Assembly (NCBI GenBank): GCA_964418255.1 | Contig: CAYQKV010000003.1 | Coordinates: 1-64,000 of the forward strand | Length of the DNA stretch: 64,000 nt | Source of the DNA: CAG-1782 sp964418255 | GTDB lineage: Bacteria > Bacillota > Clostridia > Christensenellales > DTU072 | Reading direction: 5' to 3' | Shown: piece after piece, positions 1 to 8,062 of the stretch | Layout of the letters: each line of letters begins with the position of its first letter | How positions within the stretch are numbered: position 1 is the stretch's first letter | Made by a program: the position numbers and the translations under genes | The notes under the pieces: generated by a model | The model's database searches: none | Told to the model about the DNA's origin: nothing | What the model saw: the letters and a program-made list of their open reading frames with translations, nothing else

Positions 1-52
1 AGTGCTTGCCGATACGGCAAGTACGTCGGAGCGAATCCCTCTACCTCCACCA
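1..52 (+). pseudogene. tRNA-Ser/Leu-like 3' end, partial or degenerate
   Basis: The first 52 bases resemble the 3' part of a class II tRNA: a long variable-arm hairpin (CTTGCC/GGCAAG), a GCGAATC segment in place of the usual TTCGAATC, an acceptor-like TACCTCC and an encoded ACCA end. The T-stem does not pair properly (GTCGG opposite CCCTC), so this may be a decayed tRNA or a tRNA-derived repeat. The 5' half lies outside the window, so a functional but unusual tRNA cannot be excluded. Confidence 0.35.
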
Positions 53-90
53 AAATATAGAACCGACAATTGCTGTCGGTTCTATATTTT
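52..90 (+). terminator. long perfect hairpin after the tRNA-like end
   Basis: A 17-bp perfect inverted repeat (arms 52-68 and 74-90, loop ATTGC) has A-rich and T-rich ends, so it can act as a terminator in both directions. It directly abuts the tRNA-like CCA end. Confidence 0.75.
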
Positions 91-119
91 TATGATATGG
101 GATTCGAACGGGCGGAGAA

Positions 120-144
120 CGCGACAATCCGGTGAATTGTCGCG
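120..144. repeat. CGACAAT palindrome, copy 1
   Basis: Nine-bp inverted repeat CGCGACAAT / ATTGTCGCG around the loop CCGGTGA. Nearly the same element (ACGACAAT-CCGGCGA-ATTGTCGT) lies at 48720-48742, also downstream of a serine-type tRNA and upstream of a lipoprotein gene. Function unknown. Confidence 0.6.
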
Positions 145-563
145 TCGCTTTCAGTGTGGAATAATTAATGTTGTGATAAAAGGCATTGATTTTAATCGAA
201 TATGTTTTACGCAAATTCAAGAAAATGAGTTATTTCATCAGGAAAGCTGTTAAAAAAATATATTTTAATTTGTTGACTTTATCAATATTCTCATATAAAA
301 TTAAAATGGAAAGTGTTACGGAATATGTTGTTATTTATGCTTTTGATGCGGTTGTGGAAAAAACCTAGCTACTATCGAAAGATGAAAAAAAGCAGAATTG
401 CAATAGACCGAATGGCTTAGCTAAGAGAATAGTTGCTGTTTGCACAACAAATTTATACCGTAACTTTAATGATAAAGGGTATCATAAAATGTAAATCAAG
501 AAAGTTGTGTTTCTAGAGAAACAAACTTATTGATATAAAAAAGATTAGGAGGAAAATTCAAAC
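145..563. other. AT-rich intergenic stretch, no convincing gene
   Basis: Only short open frames without ribosome binding sites are present. The last bases contain a clear AGGAGG (about 547-552) that belongs to the lipoprotein gene starting at 564. I see no RNA gene or clean promoter here. Confidence 0.5.
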
Positions 564-1016
564 ATGACAAAGAAATCAAAATTTATTTTGATTGCGCTTT
601 TGTGTCTTTTGTTTTGTTCTCTGGCGATGGTTGCGTGTCAGCCGAAAGACGATACCAAACAACCGGATAACACACCTGATACAAATCCGCCCGGAACCGA
701 TATGCCCGGAGACGACGTTGAATACGACGGCGATTGGGGAAACGGAGAAATATTTCCCAAGAGAGAACAGCTTAACGAATCGAACCTTACGCTCAAACAG
801 GTTGAAATCTGGTTTGAACCGTATATAGCTATGCTGTCGGAAATTACAGGAAGCAGCGAAGATTATTTCAAAAATTATATCTTCGGCGAAAACGGTGTTT
901 GTTCGATGGAACTAATTAGAAGTACGCTTAAATCTTCGGGAGCAACTTACCGAGCTCAACGCAAAGACACAGGGCGGGTTGACTGCGATTTCCGAAATAC
1001 TTTTCCCCGCCTTTAA
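564..1016 (+). pseudogene. N-terminal fragment of a frameshifted large lipoprotein
   Basis: This frame gives the signal peptide and start of a surface lipoprotein. It opens with a basic N-terminus (MTKKSK), a hydrophobic stretch, and a lipobox ending AMVAC with the lipidated Cys at about residue 25. An acidic, Pro/Thr-rich linker follows. The start is fixed by AGGAGG about 11 nt upstream. After residue ~125 the frame turns into implausible Arg-rich sequence and stops at 1016. Meanwhile a +1 frame open from 916 continues as a coherent protein for another 4.2 kb. I infer one gene (564-5187) broken by a single-base indel between about 916 and 960, either real or an assembly error. Function unknown; anchoring to the outer face of the membrane follows from the lipobox. 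Confidence 0.7.
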
Positions 1017-4000
1017 TGAAGAATTTGATGAAAAAATCATAACTACGGATAGAATTAAGAAAATCACTACCGCGTTAAATGGCGTATTCGAAACTTTCAG
1101 TCCGGAACAACTTCAAAATATAATCGTGTTTATGGGAAGAAAACTTTATAAGTTAGACGAAGTGGGGATGAGGACGTCGGGGTCTTGGCTTTATGCAACG
1201 CAAGAAGAATTGAAAGCTATATCCGGCGGGAACTTCTCTTATGTGGAGGACTTCTTTTTCTCGGGGTATGATAAACCGTCTATGGTTTTGGATTCAATAA
1301 ACGCCGATTCTGTTACGTACGTCTGCAAAGCAGTAGCGAGCGGTTTGAAAAAAGTATTTGAGACGGATTCGGATAAAATCAAAAATCTGTTTCAAGTAGC
1401 GTACACATTTTTAACCGATGATAATCCGAGTGAAATACTCGCGGGGAGCGGCGCGCTCAGCTATAAGCAAATGGTAAGCGCGGTAAATACTTGCGGTGAA
1501 ATGCTTAACGCGTTTATCAACGGACTCGGAAATGTAACCGAACTTGAAGAACAGGCAACAAAAGCATATAAAGGAATTATAAAAAGCACGGATGAGGATG
1601 AAATTGATTTCGAATTATACGGCATATGCGGTATAATTAAGACAGTCGCCGATTGTATGCAAAATCTTACGACCGAATTCGCAACTGGAATTTATCTCGA
1701 TTACGACGACTATTCCAAAGCGAAAACAGATGCCGAAGAAAAAGAAAAGCTCGGTTATATTGCGGCAAAGGTCGGAGCATATGTAGGTAAATATTATGCC
1801 TTGAACACAAAAAGCGAAGAGTTTATCAACGTCATGTGCGATTTAATCGCCGACATAACGATTGACTTTACAAAAGTAAAGGACATAACTAAAAAATGCG
1901 CCGAAAAGTCCGCAGACCAAATGACTGCGGAAGAAAGAACCGCGCTTACTGCGCAGGTTGAAGGAATAATATGCAGTTCTGACAAATTAACTGTTTATTC
2001 GTGGGGCACTGCATTTGTTCCTGTTGGAACGGATGTGGCAACGATAAAAGAGATGTTACATTTTAATGCATATGGCGTTTCTCAGGTTGATGAAGATGAC
2101 GTTACCGTTTCCTGCGATACTTCCAAAGAAGGTTTTTTGACCGTTACATACGAATATGAAGGCAAAACGGCGGAAACAAGCACAAACATATATGTTTATA
2201 GCAACGCCACCGCAGGCAAATTTGAAGTTTTTGGCGACACAATAATGCTCATATCGGTTTCAACCGACGAGACGCTGACTGCCGATGACGTTATGGAAAG
2301 ACTCGACCAGGTATCATCTTGGTGGAATGCGGTTTGGGTATATCACAAAGAAACCCAAAGGCATATATCATCCGTGGTTTTGGATGAGGCAGATACGGAC
2401 GGAATCGAACTTATCGGGTTTGACAATAGGGTTTCCGGGAAACGAGTCGGCGTAATTAAATTCAAAAATCATAAATATCTGGGCGACGTATACGTTCCGT
2501 TTGTATATTTTGTTTATGAAGAGACGGGAGAAAAAGAGGTTACTTCGGTAGATGTGCGCGTTGATTCTTATAAAATTATTCAAGGAAACGATATATCCGG
2601 ATTTGTGGCAATCGAATATAATTACGGTGAATCTGATACGGAAGTAATGACTTTCCCTGGTACGGGCGTGAAAATCGAGGGTTATAATAAAGATACTGTC
2701 GGACCGCAAACCGTAAAGATAAGCGTAACGGTAAACGGTAAAGAATATTCCGATACGGTATTTGTAGAGGTAATTTCCCCTACGCAAGTAGGCGTAGATT
2801 ACGTTTATGCGGAATTTTATGCAGATATATGGGACAAAGTCGATTACGATAATACTTGCGATATTTATACATTTACCATCGGCGCGGATATAGACCAAAT
2901 GCCAATCTACGTGTATATGGAATTCGGCAGTATAGAAATTAACGGGATTCTGACCGTTGCGGAAATCAGAAACGCAGTGGCTCAATACGGATACGAAATT
3001 CAGCATAATATCGTAACGTCTTCGGAAAAAACATCGTCGCAGAGCGGTTCTATATGGCTTCAAAAAGGCAATAGGAAAACTACCGTTATTGAGTTTGATT
3101 ATAAAGTCGAAGATAAGACAAATGACGATAGCTCGGTTCTTGAGGAAGAAGTAAGCAGATTGATTCTTTCATTTAATCCGTATCTCGAAACATTCAAAAA
3201 TGTGAGGGCCGATAGTTCGTTTGGTATCGACGTGAGCGCGAATGCATACGTTATGGCAAACGACGCGAAAAACGAATTAGAACTCAAATTAGCGGCGAAC
3301 TTAAACGCATATAATCCTCAATTTGCTGTGGGTCTTTTGGCAAACGGCAACGACATTTTCGGATTAGGATACAGCGACGCCAACATATATCTTACCGAGT
3401 GTCTTAATATGTTAAATACCAGCGCAACTGTCGCTAACAAAATCAAAATGAACGTAGATTATTTCCGAGACGGAATAAATAACGTTGCTTCTGTGTGGAT
3501 GCAGTATTTCGAATGGTTTGCGCAAAACACACTCGTAGATATTGACCTTGCGAAAGTCAACGATGCGCTTAAAGGTGCCGACGGGAATATCAATATGTAT
3601 GAAGCGTTTGACGGTCTGATTAGCGCATCGGGCACCGAGAACGGAGCTACGTTTTTTATCAGCGCAGAGAATATGCGTAATATACTCAATATGGTTTTTA
3701 GTGTGTTTTTAGATTATTATACAGATGAGATTGATAAAACTTTAATGGGTATAGGCGCATATGCGGCGAGACTGTTCCCAGAGTATGAAGATGTTTTACT
3801 TAATCTGTCTATTGACACCATAATAAACGAATATTGCCCTGCTCTTAAAATCAAGGCGAGTTATGAAGGCGACGTTATCAAATCTATTGATGTTGCCTTG
3901 ATTTTCGATAGCTTAAACCTTGAATTCGGACTCGGGCTTGATTTTAATATTGTTAGTCTTACGGAAAGAGCGAATATATCTTTTAGTGGATATAAGGCGC

Positions 4001-5187
4001 AGGACATTAAAGGTTCGGTAAAAATCGACCTCGACAATAAAGGTCTGAGCGGCGTGATAGACTACGTAATTCATACAAGCGACGCTTTTGCTGCAAAGGA
4101 TAATAATATTATAAGCGCTAAACTTAAAATCAACGACGTGGAAGAAGCCGCGGTTATGGCGTTCAATGGGGAAACCCTATATTTCGATATTACGAATGCG
4201 TTTTACGCTCTCGATGCAGTAAATGTTCCGTCGGCTACGGTGTTCGCCGATTATATAAAAGAATATGATGAACGCGAAGGCCAAATGAAAGCCGTTAACA
4301 TTAAGACGCAAATTTTGAACGCGCTCAAGGATATAAGATATTGCGAACCTGAGCCGGGATATCCGGTCGAAAATGCACCGTCTACCAAAAATATTAGCGA
4401 TTGGGGAATAATATATAATTTGATTAATAACGGTTTCGGAGGGACGGCGGATACTACCTATGAGGATGTAATTGAGCTTCTCGACGAAAAAATCGGAGAT
4501 TATCTGAAATTCGATATAGTGGATAGCAATGGCAATGCATTGCCTCTTGGCTCCATTTATGAAAATATATATAATATTTATAGATATAATCGGTATATTT
4601 TAGACAATGCAATCAATGAGAGCAGTACCGAAATCGGGGTACAGATATTCAAATGTGAAGAAGCAAGTTTACTTAAATTTATAAGTAAATTCATTAGAAT
4701 ACCTGCGATTAACGATTATTACGACCGTATCGAAATCGACCCGTATAGTTACGCAGAAATAGATGGTGCGTATACGCTTAAAAAATATGTAGAATATATT
4801 TTTGCGCAGTATCCTTTCGACGGGCAATATGCCGACTATTTCAATACCGGACTCATTTACAGAATTTTCGGTGTTGGATATGAAAATATGATAGATTCCG
4901 GAATTTACGTTTATGCAGGATATAATGCTGGCGAAGGTCTCGACGGATATGTAGGAATAAAGGCGGACAAATATGCTACGGACAGTTATATTGAAATCGG
5001 CGGAAAAGTCGGATTTGTGCAGTCCGTCGGAAGTTTCGTTGCTATACCTTCCGATTTGAGCGGAACTACAGACTTCACCGAGATAACCGTCGGTAAGACC
5101 GAAGAAAACGAAGGCGACAAGGATTATTACGTGATAGATGGAACCTTGTGGGCACTTGTTGACGCGTTCCTTGCTTATCACAATTAA
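979..5187 (+). CDS. large extracellular lipoprotein body with Ig-like domains (C-terminal part of a frameshifted gene)
   Basis: About 1400 residues lacking their own signal peptide. The reading frame is open from 916, and the first Met (979) has no ribosome binding site, so this is best read as the continuation of the lipoprotein starting at 564. Residues ~360-410 and ~530-610 look like bacterial Ig-like domains (beta-rich, with phrases such as GYNKDTVGPQTVKISV). The rest is a long, Asn/Asp/Tyr-rich mixed region with no motif I can name. There are no transmembrane segments or cell-wall sorting signal. A hairpin terminator follows 57 nt downstream. A surface binding or structural role is a guess from the lipobox and Ig-like repeats only. 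Confidence 0.75.
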   Translation: MTAISEILFPAFNEEFDEKIITTDRIKKITTALNGVFETFSPEQLQNIIVFMGRKLYKLDEVGMRTSGSWLYATQEELKAISGGNFSYVEDFFFSGYDKPSMVLDSINADSVTYVCKAVASGLKKVFETDSDKIKNLFQVAYTFLTDDNPSEILAGSGALSYKQMVSAVNTCGEMLNAFINGLGNVTELEEQATKAYKGIIKSTDEDEIDFELYGICGIIKTVADCMQNLTTEFATGIYLDYDDYSKAKTDAEEKEKLGYIAAKVGAYVGKYYALNTKSEEFINVMCDLIADITIDFTKVKDITKKCAEKSADQMTAEERTALTAQVEGIICSSDKLTVYSWGTAFVPVGTDVATIKEMLHFNAYGVSQVDEDDVTVSCDTSKEGFLTVTYEYEGKTAETSTNIYVYSNATAGKFEVFGDTIMLISVSTDETLTADDVMERLDQVSSWWNAVWVYHKETQRHISSVVLDEADTDGIELIGFDNRVSGKRVGVIKFKNHKYLGDVYVPFVYFVYEETGEKEVTSVDVRVDSYKIIQGNDISGFVAIEYNYGESDTEVMTFPGTGVKIEGYNKDTVGPQTVKISVTVNGKEYSDTVFVEVISPTQVGVDYVYAEFYADIWDKVDYDNTCDIYTFTIGADIDQMPIYVYMEFGSIEINGILTVAEIRNAVAQYGYEIQHNIVTSSEKTSSQSGSIWLQKGNRKTTVIEFDYKVEDKTNDDSSVLEEEVSRLILSFNPYLETFKNVRADSSFGIDVSANAYVMANDAKNELELKLAANLNAYNPQFAVGLLANGNDIFGLGYSDANIYLTECLNMLNTSATVANKIKMNVDYFRDGINNVASVWMQYFEWFAQNTLVDIDLAKVNDALKGADGNINMYEAFDGLISASGTENGATFFISAENMRNILNMVFSVFLDYYTDEIDKTLMGIGAYAARLFPEYEDVLLNLSIDTIINEYCPALKIKASYEGDVIKSIDVALIFDSLNLEFGLGLDFNIVSLTERANISFSGYKAQDIKGSVKIDLDNKGLSGVIDYVIHTSDAFAAKDNNIISAKLKINDVEEAAVMAFNGETLYFDITNAFYALDAVNVPSATVFADYIKEYDEREGQMKAVNIKTQILNALKDIRYCEPEPGYPVENAPSTKNISDWGIIYNLINNGFGGTADTTYEDVIELLDEKIGDYLKFDIVDSNGNALPLGSIYENIYNIYRYNRYILDNAINESSTEIGVQIFKCEEASLLKFISKFIRIPAINDYYDRIEIDPYSYAEIDGAYTLKKYVEYIFAQYPFDGQYADYFNTGLIYRIFGVGYENMIDSGIYVYAGYNAGEGLDGYVGIKADKYATDSYIEIGGKVGFVQSVGSFVAIPSDLSGTTDFTEITVGKTEENEGDKDYYVIDGTLWALVDAFLAYHN

Positions 5188-5243
5188 CAGATGATTGCCC
5201 ACGGAATTAGTCCGATGGCAACCCGATGTAAATACCCAAATAG

Positions 5244-5279
5244 CACCTCTTATGGGGATAACCGTAAGAGGTGTTTTTT
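5244..5279 (+). terminator. intrinsic terminator of the large lipoprotein gene
   Basis: Nine-bp stem CACCTCTTA / TAAGAGGTG (5244-5252 with 5265-5273) followed by six T. Confidence 0.85.
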
Positions 5280-5347
5280 GAAAAAGTAAGGGGAATACCA
5301 TATATAAAACTTTCAAATGAAACCAGAATTAAACTGAATATAAACGA

Positions 5348-6415
5348 ATGAGAGAAGAGCAAAAATTTATCGAAAATGGACTAAATTCGCGTATGCCGGG
5401 ACATAAGAAAACTGTGTTTGTTTTCACTATCGCGATTATATTTTGTGTTTTAATCGTATCGACCGTTTCTCTACTTGAGACGCGCTATGAAAAAGAGATA
5501 GCATTTTGTCAGACTTTGGATAATAATGGTATAAGCAGCGCAGAAGCAGATTATGTTGTGCGGGCGATAAACGCTTTAAGTGGAACAGAAGATATGAGAT
5601 TTTTTATGGCTTCAGAATACGCCGCTGAGGTAGATTGCGATGTTTGGGGTAATGCGTTGATTGCGTACGGAATCCCAAAATCGGTAAAAAATAAATCGAT
5701 ATTTTCGTGCTTGAAATATTTATCCGCTATTCGAAGGGTGAATACAGAAAACGTTGAATTAACGGAAAATTCTATTCTTAACAGGTTTAATCCTGTACAA
5801 AAAAAGGATTTTGTTTTTACAGTCGTCGCATTGGCAAAGGGCATTAAAAATTTCGGAAAGACAGCGCACATTGAATTTGTTGATGGAATTAAGGAAATAA
5901 AAGCGGCAGAATCGTTTACGGAAATACCTTATAAAACGCTGTATAATTCGGCAAAATATTTGATAGATATAACCGAACAAATTAACGTTGAAAAACTTAG
6001 TTTTCTTGACATATTTTTCGGCGAAAAGTTTTGTGAAAATGCAAAAGACGGCATAAACGTAATTCTCAATCGACTGAGGCTCGCAGAGTTTTCCGATTTC
6101 GTAGCCGTGGCGGAATATTACCCGGATATTGCAGCTCTTGTCGTTGTCGCTTCGAAATTCATTTTTACCGAAGGCGGGATTGAGTCCGTTGCCCGTGCGT
6201 GCGCTTTTTTTGCCGAGGACGGCTCATCGAAATTCGCGGTTGCCGAATTTTCTGCCTATTTTGAATTTCTTATATCGTTAAATCCGGACGAATTGACGGA
6301 CGAGGAACGTGTGAAAATATCAGCTTGTGTAAATCGTCTTGAAAAAGTTTTCAAAAGTATTGTCAAGTCATCGAAAGAAGTCTATGCCTTTTTGAAAAAC
6401 ACTGAGGTGGAATAA
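5348..6415 (+). CDS. membrane-anchored protein of unknown function
   Basis: 355 residues. After about 20 polar residues comes one hydrophobic helix (residues ~21-43), then a soluble helical domain predicted to face outward (single N-terminal anchor, no lipobox). I do not recognise a family. The ribosome binding site is weak for both the ATG at 5348 and an in-frame ATG at 5393, so the start is uncertain. It lies 69 nt after the terminator of the large lipoprotein gene, so it is probably a separate unit or weak read-through. Base composition is AT-rich like the preceding gene, suggesting that both belong to the same accessory block. Confidence 0.6.
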   Translation: MREEQKFIENGLNSRMPGHKKTVFVFTIAIIFCVLIVSTVSLLETRYEKEIAFCQTLDNNGISSAEADYVVRAINALSGTEDMRFFMASEYAAEVDCDVWGNALIAYGIPKSVKNKSIFSCLKYLSAIRRVNTENVELTENSILNRFNPVQKKDFVFTVVALAKGIKNFGKTAHIEFVDGIKEIKAAESFTEIPYKTLYNSAKYLIDITEQINVEKLSFLDIFFGEKFCENAKDGINVILNRLRLAEFSDFVAVAEYYPDIAALVVVASKFIFTEGGIESVARACAFFAEDGSSKFAVAEFSAYFEFLISLNPDELTDEERVKISACVNRLEKVFKSIVKSSKEVYAFLKNTEVE

Positions 6416-6532
6416 ATTGAAATATTGCGCCGTGTTGCGTCCCAATGAAATTTGTGTTAAACTGATTTCGGACAAGTCGTACGCAAAATGCGGCGGGTTG
6501 TCGTAAAATCGGAAATATAAGGAGACGAGAAG

Positions 6533-7156
6533 ATGAAAGTTTTGTTATTCAACGGAAGTCCGCGTGCGAACGGTTGTACTTTTAACGCGTTGTCGGTGAT
6601 TGCAAAAATCTTAAACGAACAGGGAATCGAGACCGAAATTCTTCAAATAGGGACTAAACCCGTCCAGGATTGCGTTGCCTGCGGCGGATGCAAGGACACG
6701 GGAAAATGCGTTTTTAACAACGATTCTGTAAACGAATGGATAGAGAAAGCGAAAACAGCCGACGGATTTGTGTTCGGGACGCCTGTATATTATGCTCACC
6801 CGACGGGTCGTATTCTCTCCGCTTTGGACAGAGCGTTTTATGCGGGCAAATCGGCTTTTATTCACAAACCTGCGGCGACGATAGCCTGCGCGCGCCGCGG
6901 CGGTACGACTTCCGCGCTCGACGCTATAACGAAACACCTTACAATTTCGCAAATGCCCGTCGTTTCCTCGACGTATTGGAATATGCTTTACGGTTCTTCC
7001 CCGTCGGAATCCGTACTTGACGAAGAGGGTATGCAAACAATGAGAAACCTCGCCGTCAACCTGGCTTGGCTGCTTAAATGCATAGAATCGGGAAAACAAG
7101 CCGGCATAACAGCTCCGCAAGCGGAAACTTCCGCTCGAACGAATTTTATACGATAA
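6533..7156 (+). CDS. flavodoxin-like NADPH-dependent FMN reductase / iron-sulfur flavoprotein
   Basis: 207 residues with a flavodoxin-type fold. The N-terminus MKVLLFNGSPRANGCT is the FMN phosphate-binding loop, and TPVYYAHPTG (around residue 83) is the second flavin loop. A Cys cluster CVACGGCKDTGKC at ~47-59 resembles the compact Fe-S/zinc motif of Isf-type flavoproteins, so it may carry an iron-sulfur centre as well as FMN. It probably reduces quinones, nitro compounds or other small electron acceptors in the cytoplasm; the substrate cannot be read from sequence. AAGGAG sits about 8 nt before the ATG. Its TAA stop is the first three bases of the 244-nt structured repeat that follows. Confidence 0.85.
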   Translation: MKVLLFNGSPRANGCTFNALSVIAKILNEQGIETEILQIGTKPVQDCVACGGCKDTGKCVFNNDSVNEWIEKAKTADGFVFGTPVYYAHPTGRILSALDRAFYAGKSAFIHKPAATIACARRGGTTSALDAITKHLTISQMPVVSSTYWNMLYGSSPSESVLDEEGMQTMRNLAVNLAWLLKCIESGKQAGITAPQAETSARTNFIR

Positions 7157-7397
7157 TTCCGACCACACGTTGCGCGGAGATTTTCCGACAGTCGCTAACG
7201 CTTTGTGCCGATAAAATCTTATATCCGCGCAAGTCGGACTTTCAAGGAAGCAAAATGACGCATTTTGCTTGAATTCTTAGTTCGCAAGGGGATTCCCCTT
7301 GCTCGAACCCCTATAATGGCGGCGCTCTCGGCGCTTGTCCGTTCGCGCCGTTGAATTTGAAACTTAAAACCTACCGCGTCAACCCGCCCGCCCACCC
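7154..7397 (+). ncRNA. 244-nt structured repeat, copy A (candidate non-coding RNA)
   Basis: Intergenic element of the same length as the one at 54767-55010. Conserved linkers include TAATTCCGACCAMACGTT, AAGTCGGACTTNCAAGGAAG, TTCGCA, GCTCGA, TATAA and CGCGTCARCCC with CCC repeats at the end. Between them are hairpins whose arms differ between copies yet still pair. In this copy: TTGCGCGGA/TCCGCGCAA with an inner GATTTT/AAAATC; AAGCAAAATG/CATTTTGCTT with a 3-nt loop; GCAAGGGG/CCCCTTGC; and CGGCGC/GCGCCG. It starts on the stop codon of the upstream gene, so it may be transcribed as a 3' tail. I cannot match it to a named RNA family. Confidence 0.6.
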
Positions 7398-7403
7398 TAA
7401 CGA

Positions 7404-7500
7404 GTTTTACCTATTCTACGTTATTGGGGTTTAATAGAAAAAAATAAAATAATGACTTTCACTTATTCCACGTTCTCGGAGTCTGATAGGAAATAAAATG
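7404..7500 (+). repeat. imperfect tandem duplication (~48 bp) reaching a start codon
   Basis: Segments 7404-7454 and 7455-7500 align along their length. Both read like YTATTCYACGTT, then GGGTTTAATAG or GGAGTCTGATAGG, and both end in an A-rich ATAAAATRATG-like sequence. The second unit supplies the weak TAGGAAA ribosome site and the ATG of the next gene. Each unit can fold with CTATT pairing to AATAG. It may be a duplicated translation-start region or leader. Confidence 0.5.
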
Positions 7501-8040
7501 AAGCGAAAATATGAACAGTCGGAAGCCGTTCCGTCGATAATCGACAGCGTTTCCGAAGAAGAAAAAAAGTATATAGAAAAAAATTTATCCCGACAGCGTT
7601 TAGCCTGGATAATTTTCATTATCGCCGACCTTGCGTCCGGCGGGATAAGGATTTATTCCGAGTTCCTTTACATTGCAAGGTGGCTTTATCTTACGCTTAC
7701 GGGAGTTTGTCTGGCGGCTATCCTTGCGTCCGCCGTATGCGCGCTCGTTCAATTTTTTAAGTTGAAAAAATTCCTCGGACCCGTTCTTGAACGTTTGGAA
7801 AAAGAGGATGAGGGAAGTGAAAAAAGCGCGCCCGATAAGACGCGCAAAACGCTTTTTTCGTCCGATAATCTTAAAAAAGCGGAAATCATCGAACGAGACG
7901 ACGGATTTTTTCAAGTAATCTTGTTTTCCCGTATTGCCGACGAACGCGAAGAATTTTTCACTCCCACGGAAAATTCGGGCATATTCGAAGACTATTCAAA
8001 TGCAGAAGCGGAAGCCGCTCGGCTATTGCGGCTTCGCTGA
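7498..8040 (+). CDS. small membrane protein of unknown function
   Basis: 180 residues: a polar N-terminus (~1-33), two hydrophobic helices (~35-55 and ~62-88) separated by a short loop, then a charged cytoplasmic C-terminal domain of about 90 residues. I do not recognise the family. The ribosome site (AGGAAA) is modest and comes from the duplicated segment just upstream. The convergent lipoprotein gene ends 23 nt after this stop codon. Confidence 0.6.
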   Translation: MKRKYEQSEAVPSIIDSVSEEEKKYIEKNLSRQRLAWIIFIIADLASGGIRIYSEFLYIARWLYLTLTGVCLAAILASAVCALVQFFKLKKFLGPVLERLEKEDEGSEKSAPDKTRKTLFSSDNLKKAEIIERDDGFFQVILFSRIADEREEFFTPTENSGIFEDYSNAEAEAARLLRLR

Positions 8041-8062
8041 AACTTTATTTTTGCGCGCGTCA

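Noticed and set aside
2..253. Open frame of 83 codons at the window start
   Set aside because: It crosses the tRNA-like end and the terminator hairpin and has no ribosome site.
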